A DNA stretch of 64,000 bases from NCBI RefSeq assembly GCF_000238335.3, contig NZ_AHCB03000005.1, positions 1 to 64,000 on the forward strand. The letters are read 5' to 3'. The position numbers and the translations under genes are program-made. This document shows positions 45,657 through 54,829 of the stretch, one piece after another (the first letter of the stretch is position 1; the number at the start of each line of letters is the position of its first letter). The DNA is from Pseudoalteromonas marina. Lineage in GTDB: Bacteria; Pseudomonadota; Gammaproteobacteria; Enterobacterales; Alteromonadaceae. The notes under the pieces are model-generated. The model was not told the DNA's origin, searched no databases, and saw only the letters and a list, made by a program, of their open reading frames with translations.

Positions 45657-47330
45657 TTATTCCTCGTTCAGCATTGGTAAGTCTAAGTTTTGCTCTTTGG
45701 CACAGTTTTTTGCGATGTCGTAACCGGCATCTGCATGGCGCATTACACCGGTAGCGGGGTCATTCCAAAGCACGCGACCAACACGTGCTTTCGCTTCGTC
45801 TGTACCATCGGCAACAATAACAACACCTGAGTGTTGGCTAAAGCCCATTCCTACACCACCGCCATGGTGAAGTGATACCCACGTAGCACCGCTTGCAGTG
45901 TTAAGCAACGCATTAAGCAATGGCCAATCAGAGACGGCATCTGAACCATCTTTCATGCTTTCTGTTTCACGATTAGGGCTTGCTACTGAGCCAGAATCAA
46001 GATGATCACGGCCAATAACAATAGGTGCTTTAAGCTCACCATTTTTTACCATTTCATTAAATGCCAGTGCTAGGCGTGCTCTGTCTTTTAAACCCACCCA
46101 GCATATACGAGCCGGTAGGCCTTGGAATTGAATGCGTTCGCGCGCCATATCAAGCCAATTGTGCAAATGCGCATCATCAGGGATTAGTTCTTTTACTTTA
46201 GCATCTGTTTTATAAATATCTTCTGGATCACCCGATAAAGCGACCCATCGAAACGGGCCAATACCTTGGCAAAATAATGGGCGGATATAAGCTGGAACAA
46301 AGCCAGGGAAATCAAATGCGTTTGTAACACCTTCTTCAAATGCCATTTGGCGGATATTATTACCGTAGTCAGTGGTTGCTGCGCCTGCTTTTTGTAGGGC
46401 TAACATGGCATTAACTTGTACAGCCATTGATTGTTTTGCTGCTTTTACAACCGCTTTTGGATTTTGTTCACGCATTTTTGCGGCGTGCTCCATAGTCCAA
46501 CCTTGTGGTAAGTAACCATTAAGTGGGTCGTGTGCTGATGTTTGGTCAGTCACTATATCGGGTGTAATGCCACTGCTTACAAGTGTGCTAAATATATCTG
46601 CAGCGTTGCCCAGCAAGCCAACCGAAATTGCTTTGTCGTTAACGCATGCGTCAGTAATTAACTGCAGTGCATGTTCAAGATTTGTGGCTTTTACATCAAC
46701 GTAGCCAGTTTTAATGCGAAAATCGATGCGGCTTTCGTCACACTCAACAACTAAGGCGCAAAAGCCCGCCATAGTTGCCGCCAGTGGCTGCGCGCCGCCC
46801 ATGCCACCAAGGCCACCTGTTAACACCCATTTACCTTTAGCTTGACCATTAAAGTGTTGTTTAGCCATAGCTACAAATGTTTCGTATGTGCCTTGTACAA
46901 TGCCCTGAGAGCCAATATAAATCCAAGATCCAGCCGTCATTTGGCCGTACATCATTAAACCTTTTTTATCTAGCTCGTTGAAGTGCTCCCAGTTAGCCCA
47001 GTGGGGTACCAAGTTTGAATTTGCAATTAAAACGCGAGGAGCATTGCTGTGTGTTTTAAATACGCCAACAGGTTTACCTGACTGAACAAGCAATGTTTCG
47101 TCATCATTTAATCGGTCTAAGGTTGCTATTATTTTATCAAAACTTGGCCAATCACGTGCCGCTCTACCAATACCACCATAAACAACTAATGCGTGAGGAT
47201 GCTCTGCAACCTCAGGGTCTAAATTGTTCATGAGCATGCGTTTTGCCGCTTCAGTTTGCCAGCTTTTTGCGCTTATCATATCGCCATGCGGTGCACGTAT
47301 TACGCGACTTGTGTCGAGTCGGTTAGTCAT
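45657..47330 (-). CDS. hutU: Urocanate hydratase
   Basis: HutU hydrates urocanate to imidazolonepropionate using tightly bound NAD+. The glycine-rich [16 protein letters not shown] motif is visible. The protein begins [16 protein letters not shown] from ATG 47330, which has GGAG upstream. An in-frame TTG at 47354 would add eight residues and sits inside the operator palindrome, so I reject it. It is followed by hutH. The HutC palindrome is 13-24 bases upstream. Confidence 0.97.
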   Translation of the reverse strand: MTNRLDTSRVIRAPHGDMISAKSWQTEAAKRMLMNNLDPEVAEHPHALVVYGGIGRAARDWPSFDKIIATLDRLNDDETLLVQSGKPVGVFKTHSNAPRVLIANSNLVPHWANWEHFNELDKKGLMMYGQMTAGSWIYIGSQGIVQGTYETFVAMAKQHFNGQAKGKWVLTGGLGGMGGAQPLAATMAGFCALVVECDESRIDFRIKTGYVDVKATNLEHALQLITDACVNDKAISVGLLGNAADIFSTLVSSGITPDIVTDQTSAHDPLNGYLPQGWTMEHAAKMREQNPKAVVKAAKQSMAVQVNAMLALQKAGAATTDYGNNIRQMAFEEGVTNAFDFPGFVPAYIRPLFCQGIGPFRWVALSGDPEDIYKTDAKVKELIPDDAHLHNWLDMARERIQFQGLPARICWVGLKDRARLALAFNEMVKNGELKAPIVIGRDHLDSGSVASPNRETESMKDGSDAVSDWPLLNALLNTASGATWVSLHHGGGVGMGFSQHSGVVIVADGTDEAKARVGRVLWNDPATGVMRHADAGYDIAKNCAKEQNLDLPMLNEE

Positions 47331-47342
47331 GTGTTGCTCCTG

Positions 47343-47354
47343 TTGTATATACAA
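47343..47354. promoter_or_regulatory. HutC operator upstream of hutU
   Basis: TTGTATATACAA is a perfect 12-base palindrome located 13 bases before the hutU start. It contains the TGTATATACA core known for HutC. An almost identical copy lies at 48163-48176. Confidence 0.85.
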
Positions 47355-47367
47355 GGTGATTTGTCAC

Positions 47368-47388
47368 AAAAAAAGCGCATGATGCGCA
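47368..47388 (-). terminator. Terminator of hutC
   Basis: Read on the minus strand, GCGCA and TGCGC form a short stem with loop TCA and are followed by seven T residues. It separates hutC from hutU, which then has its own operator and promoter. Confidence 0.7.
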
Positions 47389-47400
47389 ATTTTGTTTATC

Positions 47401-48108
47401 TTATTTTTTAAACGTTAAGTGTCCGCCCAAGCGGTATTTGCTACCAGGCGATACAAGTCGTGCAAAACTTACAATACCGTTAACTGACCATGTTCTGCGA
47501 ATAACTTGCAGGCAAGGCTCTTCGTTATATAGGTTTAACCATTGGCACATTTCGTTGTTGGGCATAATGGCTTCTACTGTGTGTCTAGCTTGGGTGAGAG
47601 GTGCAACACTTGAAAGATACTCATGAGGAGTCGTTGCACTAAAATCTTGTTGTAAATAGCCGCCAGCAAGCGCAGGGTTTACAAAGCGTTCTTCAAGCTG
47701 TATTGGGCTATCGTTTTCGTTATGAACCAGTACGCTTCGGTACACGACGCTATCTACTTCTACTCCTAGTGCGATAGCAATAGGGGCCACCGCGTTTATT
47801 GATTCAAGTATAAGCACGCTACAGGTGTAGTTGCCGTTACGTTCTTTAACTTCATCGGCAATATTTTTAATTTCAAGTAATGAAGACTGCGACTTAAACG
47901 AAGCAACAAATGTTCCAAGGCCTTGGCTACGCGTAAGTATTCCAGATTCTGTTAATTCGCTAAGTGCGCGGCGAGCAGTCATTCTGCTAACGCTAAATTG
48001 TGTGCTTAGCTCGTTTTCAGAGGGAACGCGTTGGTTTTCTTGCCACAAACCGCTGCGAATTTTATCAACAATAAATTGTTTTATTTGCGCAAATTTAGGT
48101 GTTGTCAT
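47401..48108 (-). CDS. hutC: Histidine utilisation repressor HutC (GntR family)
   Basis: This 235-residue GntR/HutC regulator has an N-terminal winged helix (NELSTQFSVSRMTARRAL and LTRSQGLGTFV) and a C-terminal UTRA ligand domain (about 85-230). In Pseudomonas and Klebsiella, HutC represses hut genes until urocanate binds. Palindromes matching its site lie before hutU and between hutC and hutI, so it likely represses both units and itself. Confidence 0.95.
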   Translation of the reverse strand: MTTPKFAQIKQFIVDKIRSGLWQENQRVPSENELSTQFSVSRMTARRALSELTESGILTRSQGLGTFVASFKSQSSLLEIKNIADEVKERNGNYTCSVLILESINAVAPIAIALGVEVDSVVYRSVLVHNENDSPIQLEERFVNPALAGGYLQQDFSATTPHEYLSSVAPLTQARHTVEAIMPNNEMCQWLNLYNEEPCLQVIRRTWSVNGIVSFARLVSPGSKYRLGGHLTFKK

Positions 48109-48162
48109 TAACTGGGTAGCTGCATTAGGAGTAATTTATATTAAATAAGATGACACAATCCT

Positions 48163-48176
48163 CTTGTATATACAAG
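48163..48176. promoter_or_regulatory. HutC operator between hutC and hutI
   Basis: CTTGTATATACAAG is a perfect 14-base palindrome in the 108-base gap between divergent hutC and hutI, 40 bases before the hutI start. It could control both genes. Confidence 0.87.
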
Positions 48177-48216
48177 GTGTGTTGTTAGACTATATTTCAA
48201 TCATGTCAGGGTATGT

Positions 48217-49476
48217 ATGGACTGCAATATGCAAAACACTCAGCAAAATAATAACTTAGAAAATATCGATTTACTTTTAATCGATGCAAATATTGCCACA
48301 ATGGATCCCACTAGAGATACACCTTATGGGATCATCAAAAATGCAGCGTTAGCCATTAAAAACGGAATAATTGTATGGTTAGGTGAGCAAGCATCGCTGC
48401 CGTCATTTGACGTTTTCGCAACGCCAACTTTGAGCATAAAAGGGCAATGGCTAACACCTGGTTTAATAGATTGCCATACACATTTGGTATTTGCTGGTTC
48501 TCGTGCGCAAGAATTTGAGCAGCGATTACAAGGCGTAAGCTATGAACAAATTGCAGCGCAAGGCGGAGGCATTGCAAGTACAGTAAAAGCAACCAGAGCT
48601 GCAGATAGAGAGCAACTATTTGTTGATGCCAAAGACAGGCTCAATACACTGTTAAAAGAAGGCGTAACAACAGTTGAAATTAAGTCGGGTTATGGGCTTG
48701 ATACCGAAAACGAAATTAAATTATTAGAAGTGGCAAGACTATTGGGTGAGCATCACCCTATTGATATAAAAACAACATTTTTAGGCGCTCATGCATTACC
48801 CAAGGAATATAAAGGCCGTGCAGATGAATATATTGATTTGGTGTGCAACGAGATGCTTGAGCAAGTCGTTGCAGGTGGCCTTGCCGACGCCGTTGATGTG
48901 TTTTGCGAAAATGTAGGGTTTAGTTATGAGCAAACTAAGCGCGTATTTGCGGCGGCGGCTAAACATAATTTGCCAGTAAAATGCCATGCAGAGCAGTTAT
49001 CTAATCAGCATGGTGCTGCGCTGGTGGCCGAATTTAATGGATTATCGGCAGATCATATAGAGTACCTTGATGAGCAAGGTGTAGAAGCCATGGCAAAGGC
49101 TGGCACTGTAGCTGTGCTGTTACCGGGGGCATTTTATTTTTTAAGAGAAACTAAACAGCCCCCCATAGAGCTACTTAATCAATATAAGGTGCCAATTGCG
49201 ATTGCGAGCGACTTTAATCCAGGTACTTCACCGCTGTGTTCGGTGCAATTAATGATGAATATGGCATGTACACTCTTTAGATTAACACCAGAGCAAGCAC
49301 TGGCAGGTGTTACCAGTAACGCAGCTAAGGCACTGGGTTTAAATGATAGAGGAGTGTTAAAAGTGGGAGCCAGAGCCGACATTGCACATTGGCAAATAAG
49401 CCACCCATCGCAATTAAGTTACCAATTCGGCGTAAATAAACTGTCAAATTTATGGATTTTGGGTAAACTTAATTAG
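48217..49476 (+). CDS. hutI: Imidazolonepropionase
   Basis: HutI opens the imidazolone ring to give N-formimidoyl-glutamate. It is an amidohydrolase with the metal motif HTH in [12 protein letters not shown], a later CHAEQLS histidine and an [11 protein letters not shown]sp. The 419-residue length is normal, with a slightly long N-terminal tail. ATG 48217 has AGGG upstream; ATG 48229 is a second candidate four codons later. It is divergent from hutC. Confidence 0.95.
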   Translation: MDCNMQNTQQNNNLENIDLLLIDANIATMDPTRDTPYGIIKNAALAIKNGIIVWLGEQASLPSFDVFATPTLSIKGQWLTPGLIDCHTHLVFAGSRAQEFEQRLQGVSYEQIAAQGGGIASTVKATRAADREQLFVDAKDRLNTLLKEGVTTVEIKSGYGLDTENEIKLLEVARLLGEHHPIDIKTTFLGAHALPKEYKGRADEYIDLVCNEMLEQVVAGGLADAVDVFCENVGFSYEQTKRVFAAAAKHNLPVKCHAEQLSNQHGAALVAEFNGLSADHIEYLDEQGVEAMAKAGTVAVLLPGAFYFLRETKQPPIELLNQYKVPIAIASDFNPGTSPLCSVQLMMNMACTLFRLTPEQALAGVTSNAAKALGLNDRGVLKVGARADIAHWQISHPSQLSYQFGVNKLSNLWILGKLN

Positions 49477-49546
49477 TTTGTATTATTTTTGTTCATATTT
49501 AACATGTTGTTGTTAAAGTTTTTTTACGAATACGAGTGCCGTTAAC

Positions 49547-51262
49547 TTGAATATATTAACCGACAGTAATTTTCCGATTTTTTTTAGTGGAGCGCTTTTA
49601 ATGGCGATGATCACCACTTTATTTTCGGTTAAAAATACCAACATTAAATTTAGTTATTTATGCACAGGTGTTGTAGGTTTAGCTATTTTAAGTACCGGTG
49701 AAGCATGGTTATCTATTTTATTGGCCTTTGGTTTTTGTTTTCATTTATGGCAATCATTCGAACGTAATAACTGGAGTATGATTATTACCAGCTCTGCCGC
49801 TGGACTGTTATTTGTGGTGTTGTTTTCAGCACATTTGTTATTGGATGTGCCGTTATTTTGGGTTGTACTAGCTATATTACTGTGTGCTGTAGTTGGTTTG
49901 CTAAATGATGAAAGTGACGAGCCCAAGGTTAGCATGGCCCCAAAGCAGGTCGACGACGCCTTTGTAGAAGAGTCACCCCTTTCAGTATTTGCTAGCAAAA
50001 AAGAGTTACGCCAAGGTTACTACGTGTGGTGTGATGATACTCAAGTTGAAGCCGTGCTTATTATTATTCGACTTGAAGGCTTTGAGCAAGTTAATCAGCA
50101 TATAGGACGTGGCTTTGGCGATATTTTATTAGCGCAATCAGCAAATAGAATACAAGAACAATTAGAAAGCGAAGAAGTGATTACTTTAGTTGGTAATGAA
50201 AAACTTGCTCATTTAGGTGGATTAAATTTTGCGTTTATTTGCAGCTTAGCTAATCATAAGCATTTACACGAACAGATTATTGACACCATACTCGGTGCAA
50301 CACTTAAGCCTTTTAATGTCGCCAATTGTACGGTTGAAGTGAAAGCGCGAGCAAGCTACGTTGCCTGTAATGAGCAAGATACTAACTTTGACGATTTAAT
50401 TTCTTATGCCTACTTAGCCCTTGATAGCCAGCCTACTCAAAAAGTGGTGCCTTATCACCAGCAAATGATGATTGAGCAATTAGAACAGCAAGCGCGCTTA
50501 AAAGAGCTTGCTAACATTGACTTCGCAAGCGAGCTTGAGTTGTATTTTCAACCGGTTATTTGTAATAAAAATGGTCAAATTGAATTTTTAGAATTGTTAT
50601 TGCGTTGGCAGCATCCTAAACAAGGGATTTTATCTGCTAATCGTTTTATTGATGATATTAGAATTGCAGGGCTTGGTTACCCACTTGCTAAGTTTGTTAT
50701 AGAACGGGCTGCAGAACTTGCTATGGCACTTAGAATAGAAGGCATAGCAATACCGCTAAGCATTAACGTATTTGGCCCAGAAATGCTTAATGAAGAGTTT
50801 GTTGAGTTTGTTGATAATGTAATAACAGAGCACAACTTACAAATGGGGGATTTAATTGTTGAGTGCCCATTACATATATTTACGGGGCTCGATGATAAAG
50901 GCAGAGCGATGATCGCAAGGCTGAACAATATTGGCTTAAAGCTTTGTGTTGATGGCTTAGGTGATAACCCTGTACTGCTTTCTAAGTTACCTAGCTTAGC
51001 AGTGGAATATATAAAAGTAGCGCCGTCATTAACGGCTGATTTTAGCAACCAAAATAATATCCGCAGTTTAGTTGGCGGTATGGTTGAAATGCATAATCAG
51101 CAAAAAACAAAAGTCATTTTTGAAGGGGTGGAAACCCTTGAGCAACTTAAATTTGTTAAAAGTTTAAATGCCTATGCTGCCCAAGGTTATTACTTTGGGC
51201 ATCCGCTTAGTAGCATAGGCTTAATGAGCTGGTTAAAAGAGTGGCAACAAGCACAAGGTTAA
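49547..51262 (+). CDS. Membrane protein with degenerate GGDEF and EAL domains
   Basis: The N-terminal 125 residues hold about four or five transmembrane helices. A GGDEF-like domain follows, with GGLNF at 224-228 in place of GGDEF. Then comes an EAL-like domain with ELL at 349-351 in place of EAL and VDG at 468-470 where an Asp pair is expected. The EGVET glutamate is kept. Catalysis of c-di-GMP synthesis or breakdown is unlikely. It resembles the CsrD/MshH type in having two decayed domains, but not clearly enough to name it. The start is uncertain: TTG 49547 begins inside the first helix region, and ATG 49601 with GGAG is the alternative. Confidence 0.78.
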   Translation: MNILTDSNFPIFFSGALLMAMITTLFSVKNTNIKFSYLCTGVVGLAILSTGEAWLSILLAFGFCFHLWQSFERNNWSMIITSSAAGLLFVVLFSAHLLLDVPLFWVVLAILLCAVVGLLNDESDEPKVSMAPKQVDDAFVEESPLSVFASKKELRQGYYVWCDDTQVEAVLIIIRLEGFEQVNQHIGRGFGDILLAQSANRIQEQLESEEVITLVGNEKLAHLGGLNFAFICSLANHKHLHEQIIDTILGATLKPFNVANCTVEVKARASYVACNEQDTNFDDLISYAYLALDSQPTQKVVPYHQQMMIEQLEQQARLKELANIDFASELELYFQPVICNKNGQIEFLELLLRWQHPKQGILSANRFIDDIRIAGLGYPLAKFVIERAAELAMALRIEGIAIPLSINVFGPEMLNEEFVEFVDNVITEHNLQMGDLIVECPLHIFTGLDDKGRAMIARLNNIGLKLCVDGLGDNPVLLSKLPSLAVEYIKVAPSLTADFSNQNNIRSLVGGMVEMHNQQKTKVIFEGVETLEQLKFVKSLNAYAAQGYYFGHPLSSIGLMSWLKEWQQAQG

Positions 51263-51387
51263 TTAGAGTGAGCGCAAAGGGCTTCTTTTTGCGCTACTTC
51301 ACTGACGTTTCAAGGTTGTAATAAAGGAGAGTAATGCAGCTAAGGTTACATTATCTATTAATTTATAGCCCCACATCACGATCAAAT

Positions 51388-52449
51388 TTATTTGAATGAG
51401 CACTCGCTTTCTTTTGCCAGTAAGTAGCTATTTACCAATGCACTGATCACTTGTCCTACATGTGTGGCACCTATTTCAGGTCCGTTTGGGTGTTGGCTTG
51501 GTGATGCCTCACATAAGTGTAAGTATTTAGCGTTTCGGTTACTTGCTGCTTTATATATAAAATGTTCAGTGTCGCTGACACTAAACCCACAGCATGTATA
51601 GGCACTTACAGGCATAAATGTAATACTGTCTAGATCTACTTCAATACCAAGGGGTAATGAATCAAAACCGTTAATAGCCTTATCAATAGACTGAGTAAGC
51701 GTTATGTCGCGTTTTACTTTGAGTGACTGGTAGCTATCAAACGTGAAGTTTGCCTGCGTCATGGCATCAATAATTGCTTGGTTATTTTTCTGCTCGTGTA
51801 GGCCAATAACATGGTAATTATTGAGTAGCTTCTCGTTATAAGCATATCGAAACCCATTACCACTGTGGCGTCCTTCGCATTCTCTAAAGTCAGCATGAGG
51901 GTCAAAGTTTATTGCATTAACTGGTGTATGCTGTGAACCACTAAATGCACGAATAATCCCTAAGCAGTTATTATGCCCGCCACCAATCACAATTGGTTCA
52001 AGACCCGCTTTAAATATTAGATTTAATACACTTTCTACGCGCTCATCTAACTGTTGGCATAGCAAACGTAATTGCTGAAGTTGTTCAGGGCTTTTGTTGT
52101 TTAATTGGTTACTTTGCGCCATTAGGTCATCAACGTGGACTTCGCCAAGTAACAACACTTTTTGAGTGGCAATAAATTGATTATGGGGTTGGTTTAAAAA
52201 TTTAGATAAAAAAGCAGGCCAAGCTTCACTTGCCCCGCTATTGCCTAAATTGGCTTTAGGGCCAATGTCTTCACATATGCCTAAAAGCACATAGCGCATA
52301 CCAAACTCAGCGGCATCAACAAGGGCTTGTTGAACATCTACGTGAGTGTCGAGTAAAGACATGGCTTGCCATGCTTTTTTTTCGTTTGCGCGGGTAGAGC
52401 ATAAGGCTTTAACCGCGCTTTCATCATATACTTTTAACTGAGTGGTCAC
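51388..52449 (-). CDS. hutG: Formimidoylglutamase (arginase family)
   Basis: HutG hydrolyses N-formimidoyl-glutamate to glutamate and formamide, the last step of this histidine route. The dimanganese site of the ureohydrolase family is visible: GGGHNNCLG, then FDPHADFRECEGRHSGN, here read as DPHADFRE, and EVDLDSI. The gene starts with GTG 52449, one base after the rraA stop on the same strand, and lies 2 kb from hutI behind an unrelated gene. Confidence 0.9.
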   Translation of the reverse strand: MTTQLKVYDESAVKALCSTRANEKKAWQAMSLLDTHVDVQQALVDAAEFGMRYVLLGICEDIGPKANLGNSGASEAWPAFLSKFLNQPHNQFIATQKVLLLGEVHVDDLMAQSNQLNNKSPEQLQQLRLLCQQLDERVESVLNLIFKAGLEPIVIGGGHNNCLGIIRAFSGSQHTPVNAINFDPHADFRECEGRHSGNGFRYAYNEKLLNNYHVIGLHEQKNNQAIIDAMTQANFTFDSYQSLKVKRDITLTQSIDKAINGFDSLPLGIEVDLDSITFMPVSAYTCCGFSVSDTEHFIYKAASNRNAKYLHLCEASPSQHPNGPEIGATHVGQVISALVNSYLLAKESECSFK

Positions 52450-52450
52450 G

Positions 52451-52948
52451 TTATACTTCTACAACTTCCAACTCAAGTTCCTCAGCAGATAACACAATAC
52501 CCGTGCTATCGGCATAGATGAAGTCGTCGTCGAAAAACGACACACCAGCAAAGTTAACACCAATGCCATTTTCGCCAGCGCCTTCGCTGTCGGCAGCCAC
52601 AGGGATTGATGCTATGGCTTGAATACCTACATCAAGCTCTTCTAGCTCATCCACATGGCGGACAGCTCCGTACACAACAATGCCATTCCAATTGTTTTCA
52701 AAAGCTAGTTCAGCAAGTTCAATATCAATAAGTGCACGGCGAGTAGAGCCACCACCGTCAATTAATAGCACTTGTTCTGTACCGTCTTGAGATAGTATTT
52801 CGCGGATCAGTTCATTATTTTCAAAACATTTAACCGTTTTAATGCGGCCACCAAAACTGTGTCGACCACCAAAGTTGATGAACATTGGTTCTAGCACGTC
52901 AACCACGTCAGCAAAGTGGTCACATAAATCAGAAGTGCTGTAATCCAT
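52451..52948 (-). CDS. rraA: RNase E activity regulator RraA
   Basis: RraA is a trimeric ring protein that binds RNase E and slows mRNA decay. The 165 residues match the family, with [27 protein letters not shown] and [11 protein letters not shown]. In E. coli it lies near hslU and menA; here hslU is about 4 kb away and hutG follows one base later, so rraA and hutG probably share a transcript. Confidence 0.95.
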   Translation of the reverse strand: MDYSTSDLCDHFADVVDVLEPMFINFGGRHSFGGRIKTVKCFENNELIREILSQDGTEQVLLIDGGGSTRRALIDIELAELAFENNWNGIVVYGAVRHVDELEELDVGIQAIASIPVAADSEGAGENGIGVNFAGVSFFDDDFIYADSTGIVLSAEELELEVVEV

Positions 52949-53153
52949 TATTTTATCCTCAAAAGGTACATTAATTTATAACTCAGTATACCTGCCTTAT
53001 AACCAATAACAACGACTTAATCGTAGTAAATTTAAGCAAAACAAGGAGTAAATCAAGAATGGCAACAATAGTGTCTTAAAAGCGTCACTCAATTGTTATT
53101 TACAACACCTAAGCTAAATCAGTGTTCATATATTATGCGATGAGGAATAAGCA

Positions 53154-53693
53154 ATGGGTAATAATAATATACTTAAAAAAGTAGCTCAGTTTGACGAGCG
53201 ATTATTTTTAACTTTGTTTAATTGTAACTCACCTAAGTGGCTAAAAAAAATGGCGTTTGGATTATCTAAAAGTGGTGACGGCGGATTGTATTTAGTTATA
53301 TGTGCAGGTGTGTGGTGGCTTAGTAAAAACGAGCTGCACCAGCTATTACCAATCGCAATAATGCTTGGCTTTATTATTGAGCGGCCAATTTACTTTTTAG
53401 CTAAAAAGTATTTTGCACGAATAAGACCATGCGATTGTTTAGTAACCAATGCCTATATAGTACCGAGTGACAAGTTTAGCTTACCGTCAGGTCACAGTGC
53501 TGCCGCTTTTTTAGTTGCTATTATTTTGTGTCACTTTTTCCCTCAGTATGTATGGCTATTTTTAGGCTGGGCTGGTGGTGTGGCAATATCGAGAGTGGTA
53601 TTGGGGGTCCATTATCCTGCTGATATTATTATTGGTGCACTGATAGGTAGTTCATGTGGGTTATTTGCATTGGCACTAGTGGTGCCAGCATGA
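53154..53693 (+). CDS. PAP2 superfamily membrane phosphatase
   Basis: This 179-residue protein has about five transmembrane helices and the phosphatase signature in three parts: KKYFARIRPC (motif 1), LPSGHSAAAF (motif 2) and SRVVLGVHYPADIIIG (motif 3). Such proteins dephosphorylate lipid phosphates such as undecaprenyl or phosphatidylglycerol phosphate. It overlaps the next gene by 4 bases, so its substrate may relate to the product of the glycosyltransferase. Confidence 0.85.
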   Translation: MGNNNILKKVAQFDERLFLTLFNCNSPKWLKKMAFGLSKSGDGGLYLVICAGVWWLSKNELHQLLPIAIMLGFIIERPIYFLAKKYFARIRPCDCLVTNAYIVPSDKFSLPSGHSAAAFLVAIILCHFFPQYVWLFLGWAGGVAISRVVLGVHYPADIIIGALIGSSCGLFALALVVPA

Positions 53694-54721
53694 AAATATT
53701 ATACGGTATTCAAGGTACTGGGAATGGCCATATAACACGGGCCCGTGTTATGGCTAGCTGCTTTAAAAAACTAAATATTGACGTTGATTATGTTTTTTCA
53801 GGACGTGCAAATAAAGATTACTTTGATATGCACGACTTTGCGAACTATAAAAGCTTTAGAGGGCTGTCGTTTAATACTAAAAACGGGCAAGTAAAAAGCC
53901 TTCAAACCGTTAAAAATGCGCGTATTTGTAAGTTAGTGAAAGACATTAAATCGTTCGATGTAAAGCAGTATGACTTTGTGCTTAATGACTTCGAGCCAAT
54001 TACTGCATGGGCAGCTAAACGAGCAGGTGTTCCTGTGGTTGGTATCAGTCACCAGGCGGCGTTTTTATCTAACAGTGTTCCTATGTTTAGCCGAGGTATT
54101 TTACGTAAGTCGTTAATAAAATATTATGCACCTGCTGATACGTATTTGGGGGTTCATTGGCAGCCATTTGCTGAAAACATTATTCCACCATTTATTGCAC
54201 ATCATGAACATAGTAATCCTGTTGCGATTATTAACAAAGTGTTGGTGTACTTACCCTTTGAAAACCTTGCTAGCATTATTGACTACCTAAAGGACTTTCC
54301 CGAAAAAGAGTTTTATTGTTATCACCCCGATGCGCAAAATAGATCGCTGGGTAATATACATTTACGTTCGCCTTCAAGATCTGACTTTTTAAATGATTTA
54401 GCCAATACAAGCGGCGTGATTGGTAATGCCGGGTTTGAACTTGCCAGTGAGGCATTAAAGTTGGGTAAAAAATTATTACTAAAGCCGTTAGATGGCCAGT
54501 TTGAACAAAGTGAAAATGCACAAACATTACTCACTATGGGAATGGCTCATGTAATGAATTACTTAAATCCACAGGCATTAGATGACTGGAATAATGCACC
54601 TCAAAACAGGCAAATTAATTACCCTAGCGACCCTGAACCACTTGTAGATTGGTTATTACAAAAACAGTGGCATAAAACTCAATTACTACACAGAGGTTTA
54701 TGGGGCAGTGTTAATTTGTAA
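53690..54721 (+). CDS. Glycosyltransferase, MJ1255/VC2487 family
   Basis: This protein starts MKILYGIQGTGNGHITRAR, with the GxGNGH motif of the GT-B superfamily. It continues with a GFELASEALKLGKKLLLKP sequence in the C-terminal half, which is the donor-binding region. This matches the MJ1255/VC2487 family of predicted glycosyltransferases whose sugar and acceptor are unknown. The true start is ATG 53690, overlapping the PAP2 stop (ATGA). Confidence 0.82.
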   Translation: MKILYGIQGTGNGHITRARVMASCFKKLNIDVDYVFSGRANKDYFDMHDFANYKSFRGLSFNTKNGQVKSLQTVKNARICKLVKDIKSFDVKQYDFVLNDFEPITAWAAKRAGVPVVGISHQAAFLSNSVPMFSRGILRKSLIKYYAPADTYLGVHWQPFAENIIPPFIAHHEHSNPVAIINKVLVYLPFENLASIIDYLKDFPEKEFYCYHPDAQNRSLGNIHLRSPSRSDFLNDLANTSGVIGNAGFELASEALKLGKKLLLKPLDGQFEQSENAQTLLTMGMAHVMNYLNPQALDDWNNAPQNRQINYPSDPEPLVDWLLQKQWHKTQLLHRGLWGSVNL

Positions 54722-54829
54722 TGCCATATATTCTTCAGGTATGACCAGTTTGCAAAAAGCTAAAAAAAATAAAAGCAGATTAGTACATTAGTCTATAATA
54801 AGGTTGCATATTAACCAAAGGTGTTTGAA

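Noticed and set aside
49547..51262. Naming the degenerate GGDEF/EAL protein CsrD.
   Set aside because: Both domains are decayed as in CsrD, but the membrane part differs and CsrD relatives in this group are usually in the MSHA pilus locus. The evidence is too thin for the name.
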